From Caccousia sp900752115 (GTDB lineage: Bacteria > Bacillota > Clostridia > Oscillospirales > Acutalibacteraceae), in contig CABRNB010000010.1 in assembly GCA_902472225.1 (NCBI GenBank), forward strand, positions 1 to 47,469: DNA of 47,469 nucleotides. The letters run 5' to 3'. The translations under genes and the position numbers were made by a program. This document shows, in pieces, positions 31,717 through 40,764 of this stretch (position 1 is its first letter; the number at the start of each line of letters is the position of its first letter). The notes below the pieces were generated by a model. It was not told the DNA's origin. It made no database searches and saw only the letters and a program-made list of their open reading frames with translations.

Positions 31717-31768
31717 CCATACTGAGAGGGAAAAAGGAAGAAATTTATGAGGTTTTACGCCGGAAGAA

Positions 31769-33322
31769 TCATTTTTCTTCCGGAAGGTGCGTGCGGAAAT
31801 ACATGGGTGTCACGCCGGTGACGTCCTTGAACACCTTGATGAAGTAGTTGTAGTTGTGGAAGCCGGTGCGGTCGGCAATCTCGCGCAGCGAGAGGGCCGG
31901 GTCGCGCAGAAGCTCGCGGGCGTCGTCGATCCGGAGGCTGTTGACGTAGGTGACGAAGGAGACGTTCATTTCGCTCTTGAAGCGCTTGGAAAGATAGACC
32001 TCCGAGATGCCGCAGCTCTGCGCGACCTGGGAAAGGGAGAGGTTCTCCCGGTAATGGGCGCGGATGTAGGCGACGGCGTTCTGAATGGAAGCCGGACCGC
32101 TCCCGGCGCCGGCCGAGGCGGCCTGCTCCATGGCGGCGGCGTAGCAGTCCAGAACACGGCGGCGCAGCTCTCCGGCGGTGAGGCGTTCCCGGAACAGCTC
32201 GCCCACCTGACGGGAAAGCTGCTGCTCGGCGGCGGGGCCCGCCTCCGTCCTCAGATAGCGGCGCAGCGTCTCAATCAGGCGCGAGCAGAGCGCTTCCAGC
32301 TCGCCGCCGTCCTCCCGCTCGCCGTCGAGTATGCGCAGAAGCTGTTCGCGCACGCCCGCCGCGTCGCCGCGGTACAGAAGGTTGATCAGGCGGCGCTCCT
32401 CGTCAAGCGCCGGGACGGCCTCGGGCTCCCCGGAGATGGGCCGCCCTCCCAGACGGCTGCGCGCCGTTTCGTAAGACCGGCGCACGCAGTCCGCTCCGCC
32501 GTGAAACGGCACGGCCGCATACACCATGCTCACGCCCAGCAGCTTCTGCAGGTTGCGTTCGAGCATCCCCATATACCGGTCCGTTTCCCGGCGGACCTTT
32601 TCCGCGCTGATTTCACGCGGAAAGGTGAACAGAATGCAGAATTCCCCGTGTTCCATATGGGCAATCAGCCCGCTGCCGAGGTTGGAGAAGATACTGGTGC
32701 ACAGATCCATCACCGTGCCGGTGATCTTTTCGTGGTTCGGACTGCCGCGATCCGCCTGATAGAGAATCAGAAAGTTCACCAGCTGCATGCACACCACGGT
32801 ACACACGGCTCCCGCGCTCTGCGCGTTCCGGGACAACAGGGCGGCGTCCGCGACAGCCGGGGCGTTTGCGTGCAGCACAAGCTCGCGCAGCAGGCTGCGC
32901 CGCGTCAGCAGGTCGATTTTGCCCTTCTGCGAGGACAGGCGGCGCTCCCGGATGAGGCGGCGCCGGATTTCCCCGAGCTTCTGCAGCAGCACGTCGGGAG
33001 AAAGCTCGTGCTTGAGCAGGTAATCCTCCGCGCCCATTTTCAGGACGGGACGCACATACTCGAAGCTGTCGTAGTTGCTCAGAACCAGAATGGCGGGCGG
33101 ATGCGGCAGGGCGCTCACGCGGCGGGCCACCTCCACGCCGGAAAGGCCCGGCATCTCCATGTCGAGCAGCAGCACGTCCGGGCGGAGCTCCTCCGTTTTG
33201 GCTGCCGCCGTCTCTCCGTCATAGATCTGGGCGGCAATCTCATAATCCTTCGGATAACGGTTGAGAATGGAGGCGACGGTGCTCTGGAACAGCTGGTCGT
33301 CGTCCGCGATCACAAGCCTCAT
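31769..33322 (-). CDS. AraC-type response regulator, YesN-like
   Basis: 517 residues. The receiver (1-120) has the acidic pocket ADDDQ, phosphoacceptor Asp54 (LLLDMEMPG), and Lys104 (DYLLKHELSP). A central domain of about 280 residues, partly helical, follows. The C-terminal 105 residues are an AraC double helix-turn-helix (YRENLSLSQVAQSCGISEVYLSK and LREIADRTGFHNYNYFIKVFK). Such proteins activate sugar-utilisation operons when phosphorylated. The start overlaps the kinase stop as ATGA, so both are made together. The likely target is the divergent importer/sulfatase cluster that starts at 35311. Confidence 0.95.
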   Translation of the reverse strand: MRLVIADDDQLFQSTVASILNRYPKDYEIAAQIYDGETAAAKTEELRPDVLLLDMEMPGLSGVEVARRVSALPHPPAILVLSNYDSFEYVRPVLKMGAEDYLLKHELSPDVLLQKLGEIRRRLIRERRLSSQKGKIDLLTRRSLLRELVLHANAPAVADAALLSRNAQSAGAVCTVVCMQLVNFLILYQADRGSPNHEKITGTVMDLCTSIFSNLGSGLIAHMEHGEFCILFTFPREISAEKVRRETDRYMGMLERNLQKLLGVSMVYAAVPFHGGADCVRRSYETARSRLGGRPISGEPEAVPALDEERRLINLLYRGDAAGVREQLLRILDGEREDGGELEALCSRLIETLRRYLRTEAGPAAEQQLSRQVGELFRERLTAGELRRRVLDCYAAAMEQAASAGAGSGPASIQNAVAYIRAHYRENLSLSQVAQSCGISEVYLSKRFKSEMNVSFVTYVNSLRIDDARELLRDPALSLREIADRTGFHNYNYFIKVFKDVTGVTPMYFRTHLPEEK

Positions 33323-35058
33323 GACGCTCCTCCTTTTTGCTCAAGCGGGTACACGATGTTGATTTGCGTATAGTGTCCGGGACTGCTCAGAATGTAGAAC
33401 TGATACCGGCCCTCATACTGCAGGGCCAGGCGCTGCACGGTGTTGCGCACGCCGATGGAATGGCCGTTTTCCGGGGGCGGCGCGTCCGTGGAGAGGGCCG
33501 CCGCCTGCTCGCGGCTCATGCCGCAGCCGTTGTCCGTCACGGAGACGGCCATGCCCTCCGGCTGGCGGCGGACCCGCACCAGAATCACGCCGGGGCGCGG
33601 CGAGCGCGGAAAGCCGTGGCGAATGGCGTTCTCCACGAAGGGCTGCAGCAGAAGCTTGAGGATCGGCTCGTCGAGCAGCTCCTGCGGCACGTCGAAGCGC
33701 AGGTCGATCTCCTGGAAGGTGTTATACTTTTTGATCGCCACATAGCACGACAGGTATTCGAGCTCCTGGCGCAGGGTGAGGAAGTCCCCCTCCGTCTTGA
33801 GCACAATGTGCAGCAGCTGGGTGAACGACTCCGAGACCTCCTCGATGTTGTCCACGCCCTGCATGCGGGCGAGCGAGGTGATGGTGTTGAGCGTGTTGTA
33901 GATCATGTGCGGGTTGATCTGCGCCTGCAGCGCCTGATACTGCAGGCGGCGCTTCGCGCGCTCCGTCTCGTACACGCGGTTGACCATGTCGTCGATGCGA
34001 AGCGACATGTCGCGCACATCCTGCGTCAGCACGCCCACCTCGTCCTGTTTGCTTCCCGTGAGCGTGATGGGAGTGTGGTGCTCCGAATAATCGCGCACCT
34101 GCCTCGACAGGTTCAGCACGGGGCGCGAGACAAGCCTTGAGACAAAAAGGGAGAACAGCACCGTCTCGGCCAGCACCAGAAAGACAATCAGCGTTCCCTG
34201 CTGGATGATCCGCAGCGAGTCCTGGTAGACGGAATCGGTGGGGAGGAAGCTGTATATGAGACAGTTGGCCGGGGCGGAGACGTTGCGCACATAGAGATAT
34301 TCCGACCCGCCGAGGGAGAGCGTGCCGTTTTCCCCCAGCGCGCCGTAGTCCATCCCTTCGATGAGCGCGGCGTCCGAGTTGGTATACACCACGTCGCCCA
34401 GGCTGTTGACAATGCAGACGATGTTCTGCGAATCGGTGAACGAGGAAAAGATGGCGTCGAACTCCGCCACGTCGATGTCCACCAGAATGACTCCCGTGAC
34501 CTCCCCGCCCGAGACGACGCGGCGGCAGAAGGTGACGGTGTCGTTGCGCGGGTCGCCCGTCGTGTACAGATCGCGCGGCAGCAGCAGCATCCCGTCCTCA
34601 TAGGCGCGGATTTTGCGCGCCAGCTCCCCGTCGAACTCTTCTCCCCAGTTGAGGAAGGAACCGTTCGTGTAGACGATGTCGCTCGTCCCGATCAGGGTGA
34701 AGGAGTAGCCGGTCTGGGTGTCGGGATACTGCGTCTGCAGAATTTCCTCCACCGTTTTCCAGACGTAGAAGCCCTCGCTGCTCACCAGCGGGGAGCCATG
34801 GACGAGGGCTTCCCTCACCTCGTCAAACTGCAGCACGGCCGTCATGCTGCGCTCGATGTTCGTTACCGTGTTTTCAATCATTGTATTGACGACGCTGACG
34901 TTGTCCTGCATGTGCAGAATCTCCTTGTCCCGCAGGGAGCTGTGCACGCTGTCGTAGAGAAACAGCGCGAGCACCAGCGTCGGCGCGAGGCCTCCCACCA
35001 AAAACAGAGCGGAGAGCCGCACGCCCAGGCGGTTGGCTTTTTCATGGAGCCACTTCAT
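33319..35058 (-). CDS. Sensor histidine kinase, YesM-like
   Basis: 579 residues. Membrane helices at about 15-36 and 287-310 enclose an extracytoplasmic Cache-like sensor of about 250 residues. A HAMP-type linker (311-365) leads to the His_kinase domain, with His384 in QAQINPHMIYNTLNTI (the YesM pattern of a His-Pro context). The ATPase has N box PFVENAIRHGF (Asn477) and DNGCGMS (509-515). It should sense an external glycan or a binding protein and phosphorylate the response regulator encoded next. It starts 250 bases from the divergent importer operon, with its own promoter. Confidence 0.95.
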   Translation of the reverse strand: MKWLHEKANRLGVRLSALFLVGGLAPTLVLALFLYDSVHSSLRDKEILHMQDNVSVVNTMIENTVTNIERSMTAVLQFDEVREALVHGSPLVSSEGFYVWKTVEEILQTQYPDTQTGYSFTLIGTSDIVYTNGSFLNWGEEFDGELARKIRAYEDGMLLLPRDLYTTGDPRNDTVTFCRRVVSGGEVTGVILVDIDVAEFDAIFSSFTDSQNIVCIVNSLGDVVYTNSDAALIEGMDYGALGENGTLSLGGSEYLYVRNVSAPANCLIYSFLPTDSVYQDSLRIIQQGTLIVFLVLAETVLFSLFVSRLVSRPVLNLSRQVRDYSEHHTPITLTGSKQDEVGVLTQDVRDMSLRIDDMVNRVYETERAKRRLQYQALQAQINPHMIYNTLNTITSLARMQGVDNIEEVSESFTQLLHIVLKTEGDFLTLRQELEYLSCYVAIKKYNTFQEIDLRFDVPQELLDEPILKLLLQPFVENAIRHGFPRSPRPGVILVRVRRQPEGMAVSVTDNGCGMSREQAAALSTDAPPPENGHSIGVRNTVQRLALQYEGRYQFYILSSPGHYTQINIVYPLEQKGGAS

Positions 35059-35082
35059 AGGCCTTTCCCCTTTCCCATGCTG

Positions 35083-35111
35083 ATTCTAGTATATTTCACA
35101 AAGAATATCAA
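35083..35111 (-). promoter_or_regulatory. Promoter of the kinase-regulator operon
   Basis: Minus-strand TTGATA (35106-35111), 17 bases, TAGAAT (35083-35088). Confidence 0.7.
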
Positions 35112-35139
35112 ATAAAAATTGAGAATTGTAATAAAATGC

Positions 35140-35202
35140 TAAAAATTTGTGGTGAAAGGTTAAAATTTTGCAGTCCTGAGATCCCTCCCGCACTTTTATA
35201 AT
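35140..35202 (+). promoter_or_regulatory. Importer promoter with AraC-like direct repeats
   Basis: TATAAT at 35197-35202 without a good -35. Upstream are direct repeats TAAAAATTTG (35140-35149) and TAAAATTTTG (35161-35170), 21 bases apart (two helical turns), with a looser copy TAAAAATTGA at 35113-35122. The layout suits an AraC-family activator. Confidence 0.5.
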
Positions 35203-35310
35203 AAAGGCAGACCAAAGGGAAAACGGCCCGATCGCGGCTCTGCCGCCGTGCACCGCCTGGGAAGCGGGCCGCCCCCCGCCGTCTGATCACGCAGCAAGGA
35301 GGAAACGCCT

Positions 35311-36264
35311 ATGAAAGCAGCCGCAGCCGGGCGGCGCGTCCCCGTCGGAGACAAGGGACTGCGCAGCTTTGGAAAACGCTTCTGGAGAACGAAGGCGCTC
35401 TATCTGTTCGTTCTGCCGGGACTTGTCTTTTACGCCATTTTCAAGTATTATCCGATTTACGGCTCCCAGATCGCCTTCCGCGACTATTCGCCGTACCTCG
35501 GCTTCTCCGGGAGCGAATGGGTCGGGCTGGAAAACTTTCAGCGCTTCTTCAATTCTCCGGACTTTCTGGAAATCATCCGCAACACGCTGCTGATCAACGT
35601 GACCAACCTGATCATCGGGTTCCCGTTCCCGATTCTGCTTGCGCTGATGCTCAATCAGCTGAGCAACCAGAAGATCAAAAAGTTTGTGCAGACCGTGACG
35701 TACGCGCCGTACTTCATCTCCATGGTCGTTCTCGTCGGCATGATGTACACGATGTTCTCGCCGTTCAGCGGCGTGGTCAATCTTGCCGTGAAGGCCACGG
35801 GACACGACGCCATCTTCTTTATGGGCGACCCGGATCTGTTCGTTCCGATGTACGTGTTCTCGAATATCTGGCAGAACTGCGGCTGGTCGGCCGTCGTTTA
35901 CATCGCGGCCCTCGCGGGCGTGAGCCCGGAGCTGCACGAATCGGCCATCGTGGACGGCGCGGGCAGGCTCAAGAGAATCTGGTACATTGACCTGCCGTGC
36001 ATCCTGCCGACCATCGTCACCATGCTGATCCTCACCGCGGGCCAGCTTCTGACCATCGGCTTTGAAAAATCGTATCTGATGCAGAACTCGATGAACCTTT
36101 CCGTTTCGGAGGTGCTCTCGACCTACACCTACAAGCGCGGCCTGCTCGGAGGCGATTTCAGCTACGCGACCGCGGTCGAGCTCTTCCAGTCCGCCATCAA
36201 TTTTATCATCCTGATGTTTGTCAACCGGCTCAGCCGCCGTCTGACGGACACGTCGCTTTGGTAA
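35311..36264 (+). CDS. Sugar ABC transporter permease, LplB type
   Basis: 317 residues, like LplB/YtcP-family permeases of complex-sugar importers. A basic N-terminus precedes the first helix (YLFVLPGLVFYAIFKYYPIYG), then AFRDYSPYLGFSGSEWVGLENF, the family pattern. The EAA loop is ELHESAIVDGAGRLKRIWYIDLP (shown as a family landmark near residues 207-229). It forms the channel with the next permease. No ATPase is encoded here, so a shared ATPase elsewhere is likely. AAGGAGG lies 8 bases before the ATG. Confidence 0.94.
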   Translation: MKAAAAGRRVPVGDKGLRSFGKRFWRTKALYLFVLPGLVFYAIFKYYPIYGSQIAFRDYSPYLGFSGSEWVGLENFQRFFNSPDFLEIIRNTLLINVTNLIIGFPFPILLALMLNQLSNQKIKKFVQTVTYAPYFISMVVLVGMMYTMFSPFSGVVNLAVKATGHDAIFFMGDPDLFVPMYVFSNIWQNCGWSAVVYIAALAGVSPELHESAIVDGAGRLKRIWYIDLPCILPTIVTMLILTAGQLLTIGFEKSYLMQNSMNLSVSEVLSTYTYKRGLLGGDFSYATAVELFQSAINFIILMFVNRLSRRLTDTSLW

Positions 36265-36277
36265 GGGGGGATATGCC

Positions 36278-37171
36278 GTGCTTCGCGCGAAACGAATGTC
36301 CGGCGGCGACCGCGTGTTCGGGATCGTCAACGGGATCCTGCTTGCGATTGTCACCCTTGTCGTGCTCTATCCGCTTTATTTCAGCCTGATTGCCTCGTTC
36401 AGCAGCCCGCAGGCCGTGTACCAGGGCCGTGTGCTTTTGCTTCCGGCCGATATCACGCTGCGGGGTTATGAAAAAATCTTCGCGGATCCGTCCATCTGGA
36501 CCTCCTATTTCAACTCCATCGTCTACACCCTTGTCGGCACCGCGTGCAACCTGATCTTTACCATCCCGCTTGCGTTCGCGCTGTCTCGCAAGGAATTCCC
36601 GCTCGGCGGCGTCTACATGAAGCTGATGGTGTTCACCATGTATTTCTACGGCGGCATCATCCCGCTGTATTTCGTCGTCAAGGATCTGGGCCTGCTCGAT
36701 TCCATGTGGTCGCTGATTCTGCCGACCGTCATCGCGACATACAACCTGATTATCGCGCGCTCGTTCTTCCAGAGCAGCATCCCGGAGGATCTCAAGGAGG
36801 CCGCCTTCCTCGACGGCTGCGGCTACCTGCGCTTCTTCTTCTCCATCGTGCTGCCGCTGTCGAAGGCCATCGTCGCCGTCATGGCGCTGTTCTACGCGGC
36901 GAGAATCTGGAACGGCTATTTCGAGGCTCTGATCTACATGAGCACCGAGGAAAAGTTCCCCCTGCAGCTGATTCTGCGCACCATCCTCATCGACAGCCAG
37001 AACGCCCTGCAGGATTCCGGCGAGGCTACCACCGTCGCGGATAAACAGGAGCTCGTCGACCTGCTCAAGTACGGCTGCGTCGTCGTTTCGAGCGTGCCGA
37101 TGCTGATTTTCTATCCGTTTGTGCAGAAGTATTTCGTCAAAGGCGTCATGATCGGCGCGGTCAAAGGGTAA
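36278..37171 (+). CDS. Carbohydrate ABC transporter permease, LplC type
   Basis: 297 residues, partner of the LplB-type permease. It has a first helix (about 18-40), then LLPADITLRGYEKIFADPSIW, several helices, and the EAA loop DLKEAAFLDGCGYLRFFFSI (about 172-191). The C-terminus PFVQKYFVKGVMIGAVKG is typical. GTG is the start, with AGGGGGG 7 bases upstream; an ATG at 36273 is out of frame. It follows its partner by 13 bases. The gap to the binding-protein gene (37172-37341) shows only a repeated TTGGCAGGAC (37220 and 37254) of unknown meaning. Confidence 0.94.
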   Translation: MLRAKRMSGGDRVFGIVNGILLAIVTLVVLYPLYFSLIASFSSPQAVYQGRVLLLPADITLRGYEKIFADPSIWTSYFNSIVYTLVGTACNLIFTIPLAFALSRKEFPLGGVYMKLMVFTMYFYGGIIPLYFVVKDLGLLDSMWSLILPTVIATYNLIIARSFFQSSIPEDLKEAAFLDGCGYLRFFFSIVLPLSKAIVAVMALFYAARIWNGYFEALIYMSTEEKFPLQLILRTILIDSQNALQDSGEATTVADKQELVDLLKYGCVVVSSVPMLIFYPFVQKYFVKGVMIGAVKG

Positions 37172-37341
37172 CCGTCCTCCCGGCTTTCCGGAGAGGATTC
37201 TTCCCTCCGCCGGCGAAGATTGGCAGGACCGGGCATACGGTCTGTTCGTCCGGTTGGCAGGACAGAGAAATCGCTGCCTTATCTTCCGCTTGTGGGGAGA
37301 CGTACATTCAGGCATACTTTTTTGAGAAAAGAGGGATTTGT

Positions 37342-38976
37342 ATGAAAAAGATTCTTTGCGCGCTTCTGGCGGCCGGTATGCTGTTCTCACTGGCCTCGTG
37401 CAGCGGAGGAACGGCTTCCTCCGGCGGCGCTTCGCAGGGCGGTTCCGCCTCCGGCGAAGCGGGAGGCGAGTCGGGCGGGGAGCCGGTGCAGTTCAGCGCC
37501 ACCTTCCTGCAGAACGAATGGCACGGCGACCCGAACGACATGGAAATCATGCAGAAGCTGGAAGAGGAGGCCAACGTCGACGTGCAGTGGCAGGTTTACA
37601 GCAATGCGACATGGCCGGACAAGAAGAACCTCATGATTTCCTCCGGCGAGGTGCCGGACGTGTTCTACATGAACTCCGTCAATGCGGATGATATTAACAA
37701 TTATCTTGACGACGGCCTGTTCATGGATCTGACGGATCTCATTCCCGAGTACGCTCCGCGCCTGAATCAGGTGCTCGAGGACATGCCGCACTATAAGGCG
37801 GTCTGCGTCAACCAGACGGACGGCCGCATCTACAGCATCGCCCGTGCGGCGGAGCGCGAGGTGCAGTATACGAGCCCGCTCATGTACATCAACAAGACAT
37901 GGCTCGACAAGCTGGGCCTCGACATGCCGAAGACGACGGACGATTTCTACAACGTGATGAAGGCGTTCAAGGAGCAGGATCCGAACGGCAACAACAAACA
38001 GGATGAGATCCCCTATACCTTCCATTACAACGTAAACGTTCCGGACGACGCATATTCGTATCATGCTCTGTTTGGCGCGTTTGGCTATACGGATTCCGCC
38101 GGCGGCGTCGCCCCGCATTTTATCAAGATCCGTGAGACGGGCGAGATTGTCTATGTGCCGGAGACGGAGGAATACAAGAACGCCATCACCTTCTACGGCA
38201 AGATGGTACAGGAGGGCCTGTGGGACGCCGAGGGATTTACTACGCAGGACACTTCCGTCATGAACGCCAAGGGCAACAACGAGGAAATGATCCTCGGCGC
38301 GTTCACAGCCTTTGACTCGACCTTCGTGGTCCCCGCCGATCGTCTCGACGACTATGTGATCCTTCCGCCCCTTGTCGGCCCGGACGGCGATCAGGTCTGG
38401 ACCTATAACGGCGTTTCCAACGGCAACGTTAACGGCACGCAGTTTGTCATGACGACGAAGGCCAAGGGCAAGGAAGAGGCCATCATGCGCTGGCTCGACG
38501 CGCACTTTGATCCCGAGACCTCCATCGAGCTCTTCCTTGGGCCGGTAGGCGTCACGCTGGAGCGCACCGAGAGCGGTATGCTGGATTACGTCGATACGCC
38601 GGAAGGCATGTCCTACAGCGAATTCCGGTATGGCAACTGCCCCGTCCATGTGCCGTGCGTCATTAAGGCGGACGATTGGGGCAAGACCATCCAGGTCATG
38701 GATGAGGATATCAACAAGCTCTCCATCGCGGAAGAGTACTATGAGCCGTATGAGACGCAGGAAAACCTCTTCCTGCTGCCGAATCAGGAGGAAAGCGATT
38801 ACTTCCTGCAGGAAGGCCAGGATATTAAGGATTATGTCAACAAGATGCAGGTAACCTGGCTGACCAAGGGCGGCATCGAGAACGAGTGGGATACCTATCT
38901 CGCCGAGCTCGACAAGCTGGGCCTCGAAACGTATAAGCAGACGGTACAGACGATCGTCGATCGGATGGCAGGCTGA
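37342..38976 (+). CDS. Solute-binding lipoprotein, LplA type
   Basis: 544 residues. The signal peptide ends in the lipobox SLASC with Cys20 acylated; a Gly/Ser/Glu tether follows. The large family-1 binding domain is of the LplA/YtcQ kind: FLQNEWHGDPNDMEIMQKLEEEANVDVQW, ISSGEVPDVFYMN, YINKTWLDKLGLDMPKTTDDFYNVMKAF and DPNGNNKQDEIPYTF (a calcium-loop-like DPNGNNKQDE). These long binding proteins take oligosaccharides or uronic-acid-rich glycans. The gene sits between the permeases and a sulfatase, which points to a sulfated glycan. Confidence 0.94.
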   Translation: MKKILCALLAAGMLFSLASCSGGTASSGGASQGGSASGEAGGESGGEPVQFSATFLQNEWHGDPNDMEIMQKLEEEANVDVQWQVYSNATWPDKKNLMISSGEVPDVFYMNSVNADDINNYLDDGLFMDLTDLIPEYAPRLNQVLEDMPHYKAVCVNQTDGRIYSIARAAEREVQYTSPLMYINKTWLDKLGLDMPKTTDDFYNVMKAFKEQDPNGNNKQDEIPYTFHYNVNVPDDAYSYHALFGAFGYTDSAGGVAPHFIKIRETGEIVYVPETEEYKNAITFYGKMVQEGLWDAEGFTTQDTSVMNAKGNNEEMILGAFTAFDSTFVVPADRLDDYVILPPLVGPDGDQVWTYNGVSNGNVNGTQFVMTTKAKGKEEAIMRWLDAHFDPETSIELFLGPVGVTLERTESGMLDYVDTPEGMSYSEFRYGNCPVHVPCVIKADDWGKTIQVMDEDINKLSIAEEYYEPYETQENLFLLPNQEESDYFLQEGQDIKDYVNKMQVTWLTKGGIENEWDTYLAELDKLGLETYKQTVQTIVDRMAG

Positions 38977-39035
38977 GCCTGCACGCACGGCCCGCTCCCG
39001 CGGCAGGGCTATATACGGCCGTTTTGTGAAAATGG

Positions 39036-39070
39036 AGCGGGGCAATCCTCCCGGATCGCCCCGCTTTGTG
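39036..39070 (+). terminator. Stem-loop between binding protein and sulfatase genes
   Basis: AGCGGGGC / GCCCCGCT with inner TCC/GGA pairs, then TTTGTG. It probably gives partial termination, keeping binding protein high and sulfatase lower. Confidence 0.6.
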
Positions 39071-39123
39071 CTATCATGGAAGAAGCGGTAATTTCCAACG
39101 AAAAAAAGTGCGGAGGTGCAACA

Positions 39124-40575
39124 ATGAACCGACCGAATTTTCTCGTGTTTATGACCGACCACCAACGCGGCGACACGCAGCCGCCGTTCCATCTGGCGAA
39201 AACGCCGAACCTCGATCGCCTCTTCGCCCACGGCGTGGCGTTCCGGCAGGCGTACTGCCCCTCGCCGCACTGCTGCCCGAGCCGCGCGACGTTTTTCAGC
39301 GGCCTGTACCCGAGCGAGCACGGCGTGTGGAATAACGTCAACGTGCCGAACACGCTCTCCCGCGGGCTCAACGACGGTGTGCGCCTCTTCTCCGAGGATC
39401 TGCGCGACAGCGGCTACCGGATGCTGTTCAGCGGCAAGTGGCACGTGAGCGCCGAGGAGGGTCCCGACAGCCGCGGCTTTGAAAACGTCTACCATCCCCA
39501 TTCCTATCATCCGTACGCGCGCACGCCGGACCTGTCCGAATGGGAGATTTACGACAAGGGACAGTGCGGCTCCTGCGACGGAAAGGTGCGCGGCGAGGCG
39601 CAGGTGATGCGCCCGTACTATCCGCAGTATGTGCAGTACGGGACGAGCGAAAACCCGTTTCACGACAACGACGTGGTCGACCATGCCTGCGAGGCGCTGC
39701 GCACGGTGGGGACGGAGCAGCCCTTCTTCCTTTTCGTCGGCCCGCTCGGCCCGCATGACCCCTATATCCCGCCGCAGCGCTTTCTCGACCTGTACGACCC
39801 GGACGAGATCGAACTGCCGGAGAGCTTCTCCGACGATATGAACGACAAGCCCGCCCTCTACCGCCGTACCCGCGACCGCTACGCCCAGCTGACCGAGGCG
39901 GAGCACCGCGAATCCGTCCGCCGCTATCTGGCCTTCTGCAGCTATGAGGACTGGCAGTTCGGCCGCCTGCTCGACATCCTCGAGGAGCGCGGACTGCTCG
40001 ACAACACCGTCGTGCTCTACGTCTCCGACCACGGCGATTACGTCGGCGCGCACCGCCTGTGGGCCAAGGGCCTGCCGTGCTTCCGCGAGGCGTACCACAT
40101 CTGCTCCGTCATGGGCTACGGCGGCGTGCAGGGGAACGGCCGCGTGGAGGACGCCATGGTCTCGCTGGCCGACTACGCGCCCACCTTCCTCGAGCTTGCG
40201 GGCGTGCCGGTCTCCCGCCGCATGGCCGGAAGAAGCCTCGTTCCCTTCCTGCGCGGTGAAACGCCGGAGCAGTGGCGCGACACTCTCTTCACCCAGTCGA
40301 ACGGCAACGAGCTGTACGGCATCCAGCGGGCTGTGTTCACCGACCGCTGGAAGTACGTCTATAACGGTTTCGACTACGACGAGCTTTACGATCTCAAGGC
40401 CGATCCCAACGAGATGGTCAACCGGATCAACGACCCGGAGCTGCAGCCTGTCGTTCGCGAGCTGTGCCGCCGTCTCTGGCAGTTTGCCTATGAAAACAGC
40501 GACGTGCTCACCAACGACTATATCATGACGGCGCTCGCGCCCTACGGTCCCGGCATTCTGTTTTCCTCGGACTGA
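39124..40575 (+). CDS. Type I sulfatase, cysteine type
   Basis: 483 residues with the sulfatase (alkaline phosphatase-like) fold. The N-terminal metal Asp is in FMTDHQRGD. The formylglycine site is Cys50 in C-C-P-S-R (50-54) with the FSG end of the signature; the second Cys fills the X position. Later are GKWHVS, HDPYIPP and SDHGDYVGAHRLWAKG (metal and sulfate ligands). A cysteine site in an anaerobe needs an anSME radical-SAM maturase, not present in this window. No signal peptide is seen, so it would act on imported sugar in the cytosol. CGGAGG precedes the ATG at 39124. It probably removes sulfate from the glycan imported by the genes before it. Confidence 0.93.
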   Translation: MNRPNFLVFMTDHQRGDTQPPFHLAKTPNLDRLFAHGVAFRQAYCPSPHCCPSRATFFSGLYPSEHGVWNNVNVPNTLSRGLNDGVRLFSEDLRDSGYRMLFSGKWHVSAEEGPDSRGFENVYHPHSYHPYARTPDLSEWEIYDKGQCGSCDGKVRGEAQVMRPYYPQYVQYGTSENPFHDNDVVDHACEALRTVGTEQPFFLFVGPLGPHDPYIPPQRFLDLYDPDEIELPESFSDDMNDKPALYRRTRDRYAQLTEAEHRESVRRYLAFCSYEDWQFGRLLDILEERGLLDNTVVLYVSDHGDYVGAHRLWAKGLPCFREAYHICSVMGYGGVQGNGRVEDAMVSLADYAPTFLELAGVPVSRRMAGRSLVPFLRGETPEQWRDTLFTQSNGNELYGIQRAVFTDRWKYVYNGFDYDELYDLKADPNEMVNRINDPELQPVVRELCRRLWQFAYENSDVLTNDYIMTALAPYGPGILFSSD

Positions 40576-40658
40576 CGCCCGCCGTTTCCGCCGCAGCGGC
40601 TCAGGAATCCGCTGCAAAACAAAGCTGCACGGCGAATAAAACGGAAAAACAAAGAGAA

Positions 40659-40705
40659 GCGACCCTCAAAAGGAGCTGTTCGGGCTCCCTTTGGGGGTCG
40701 CTTTT
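40659..40705. terminator. Bidirectional terminator between sulfatase and PP2C genes
   Basis: Arms 40659-40676 and 40684-40701 (GCGACCCT...GGAGC / GCTCC...GGGTCGC), with two G-U pairs, then TTTTGCGCG. On the minus strand CTTCTCTTTGTTTTTCC follows. It shares AAAGAGAAGCGACCCT and GGGTCGCTTTTGCGCGC with the terminator at 21327. Confidence 0.8.
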
Positions 40706-40764
40706 GCGCGCTGTTTTGGAAGGGGCTGTTTGGCAGCGGCCTGTTTTTGCGGGGAATGTCCGGT

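Noticed and set aside
28891..31725. Reading frame of 944 codons on the plus strand
   Set aside because: Antisense to secA, whose motifs are complete. Also a product of base composition.
37387..40617. Reading frame of 1076 codons on the minus strand
   Set aside because: Antisense to the binding protein and sulfatase genes, crossing their terminator; no domain recognised.
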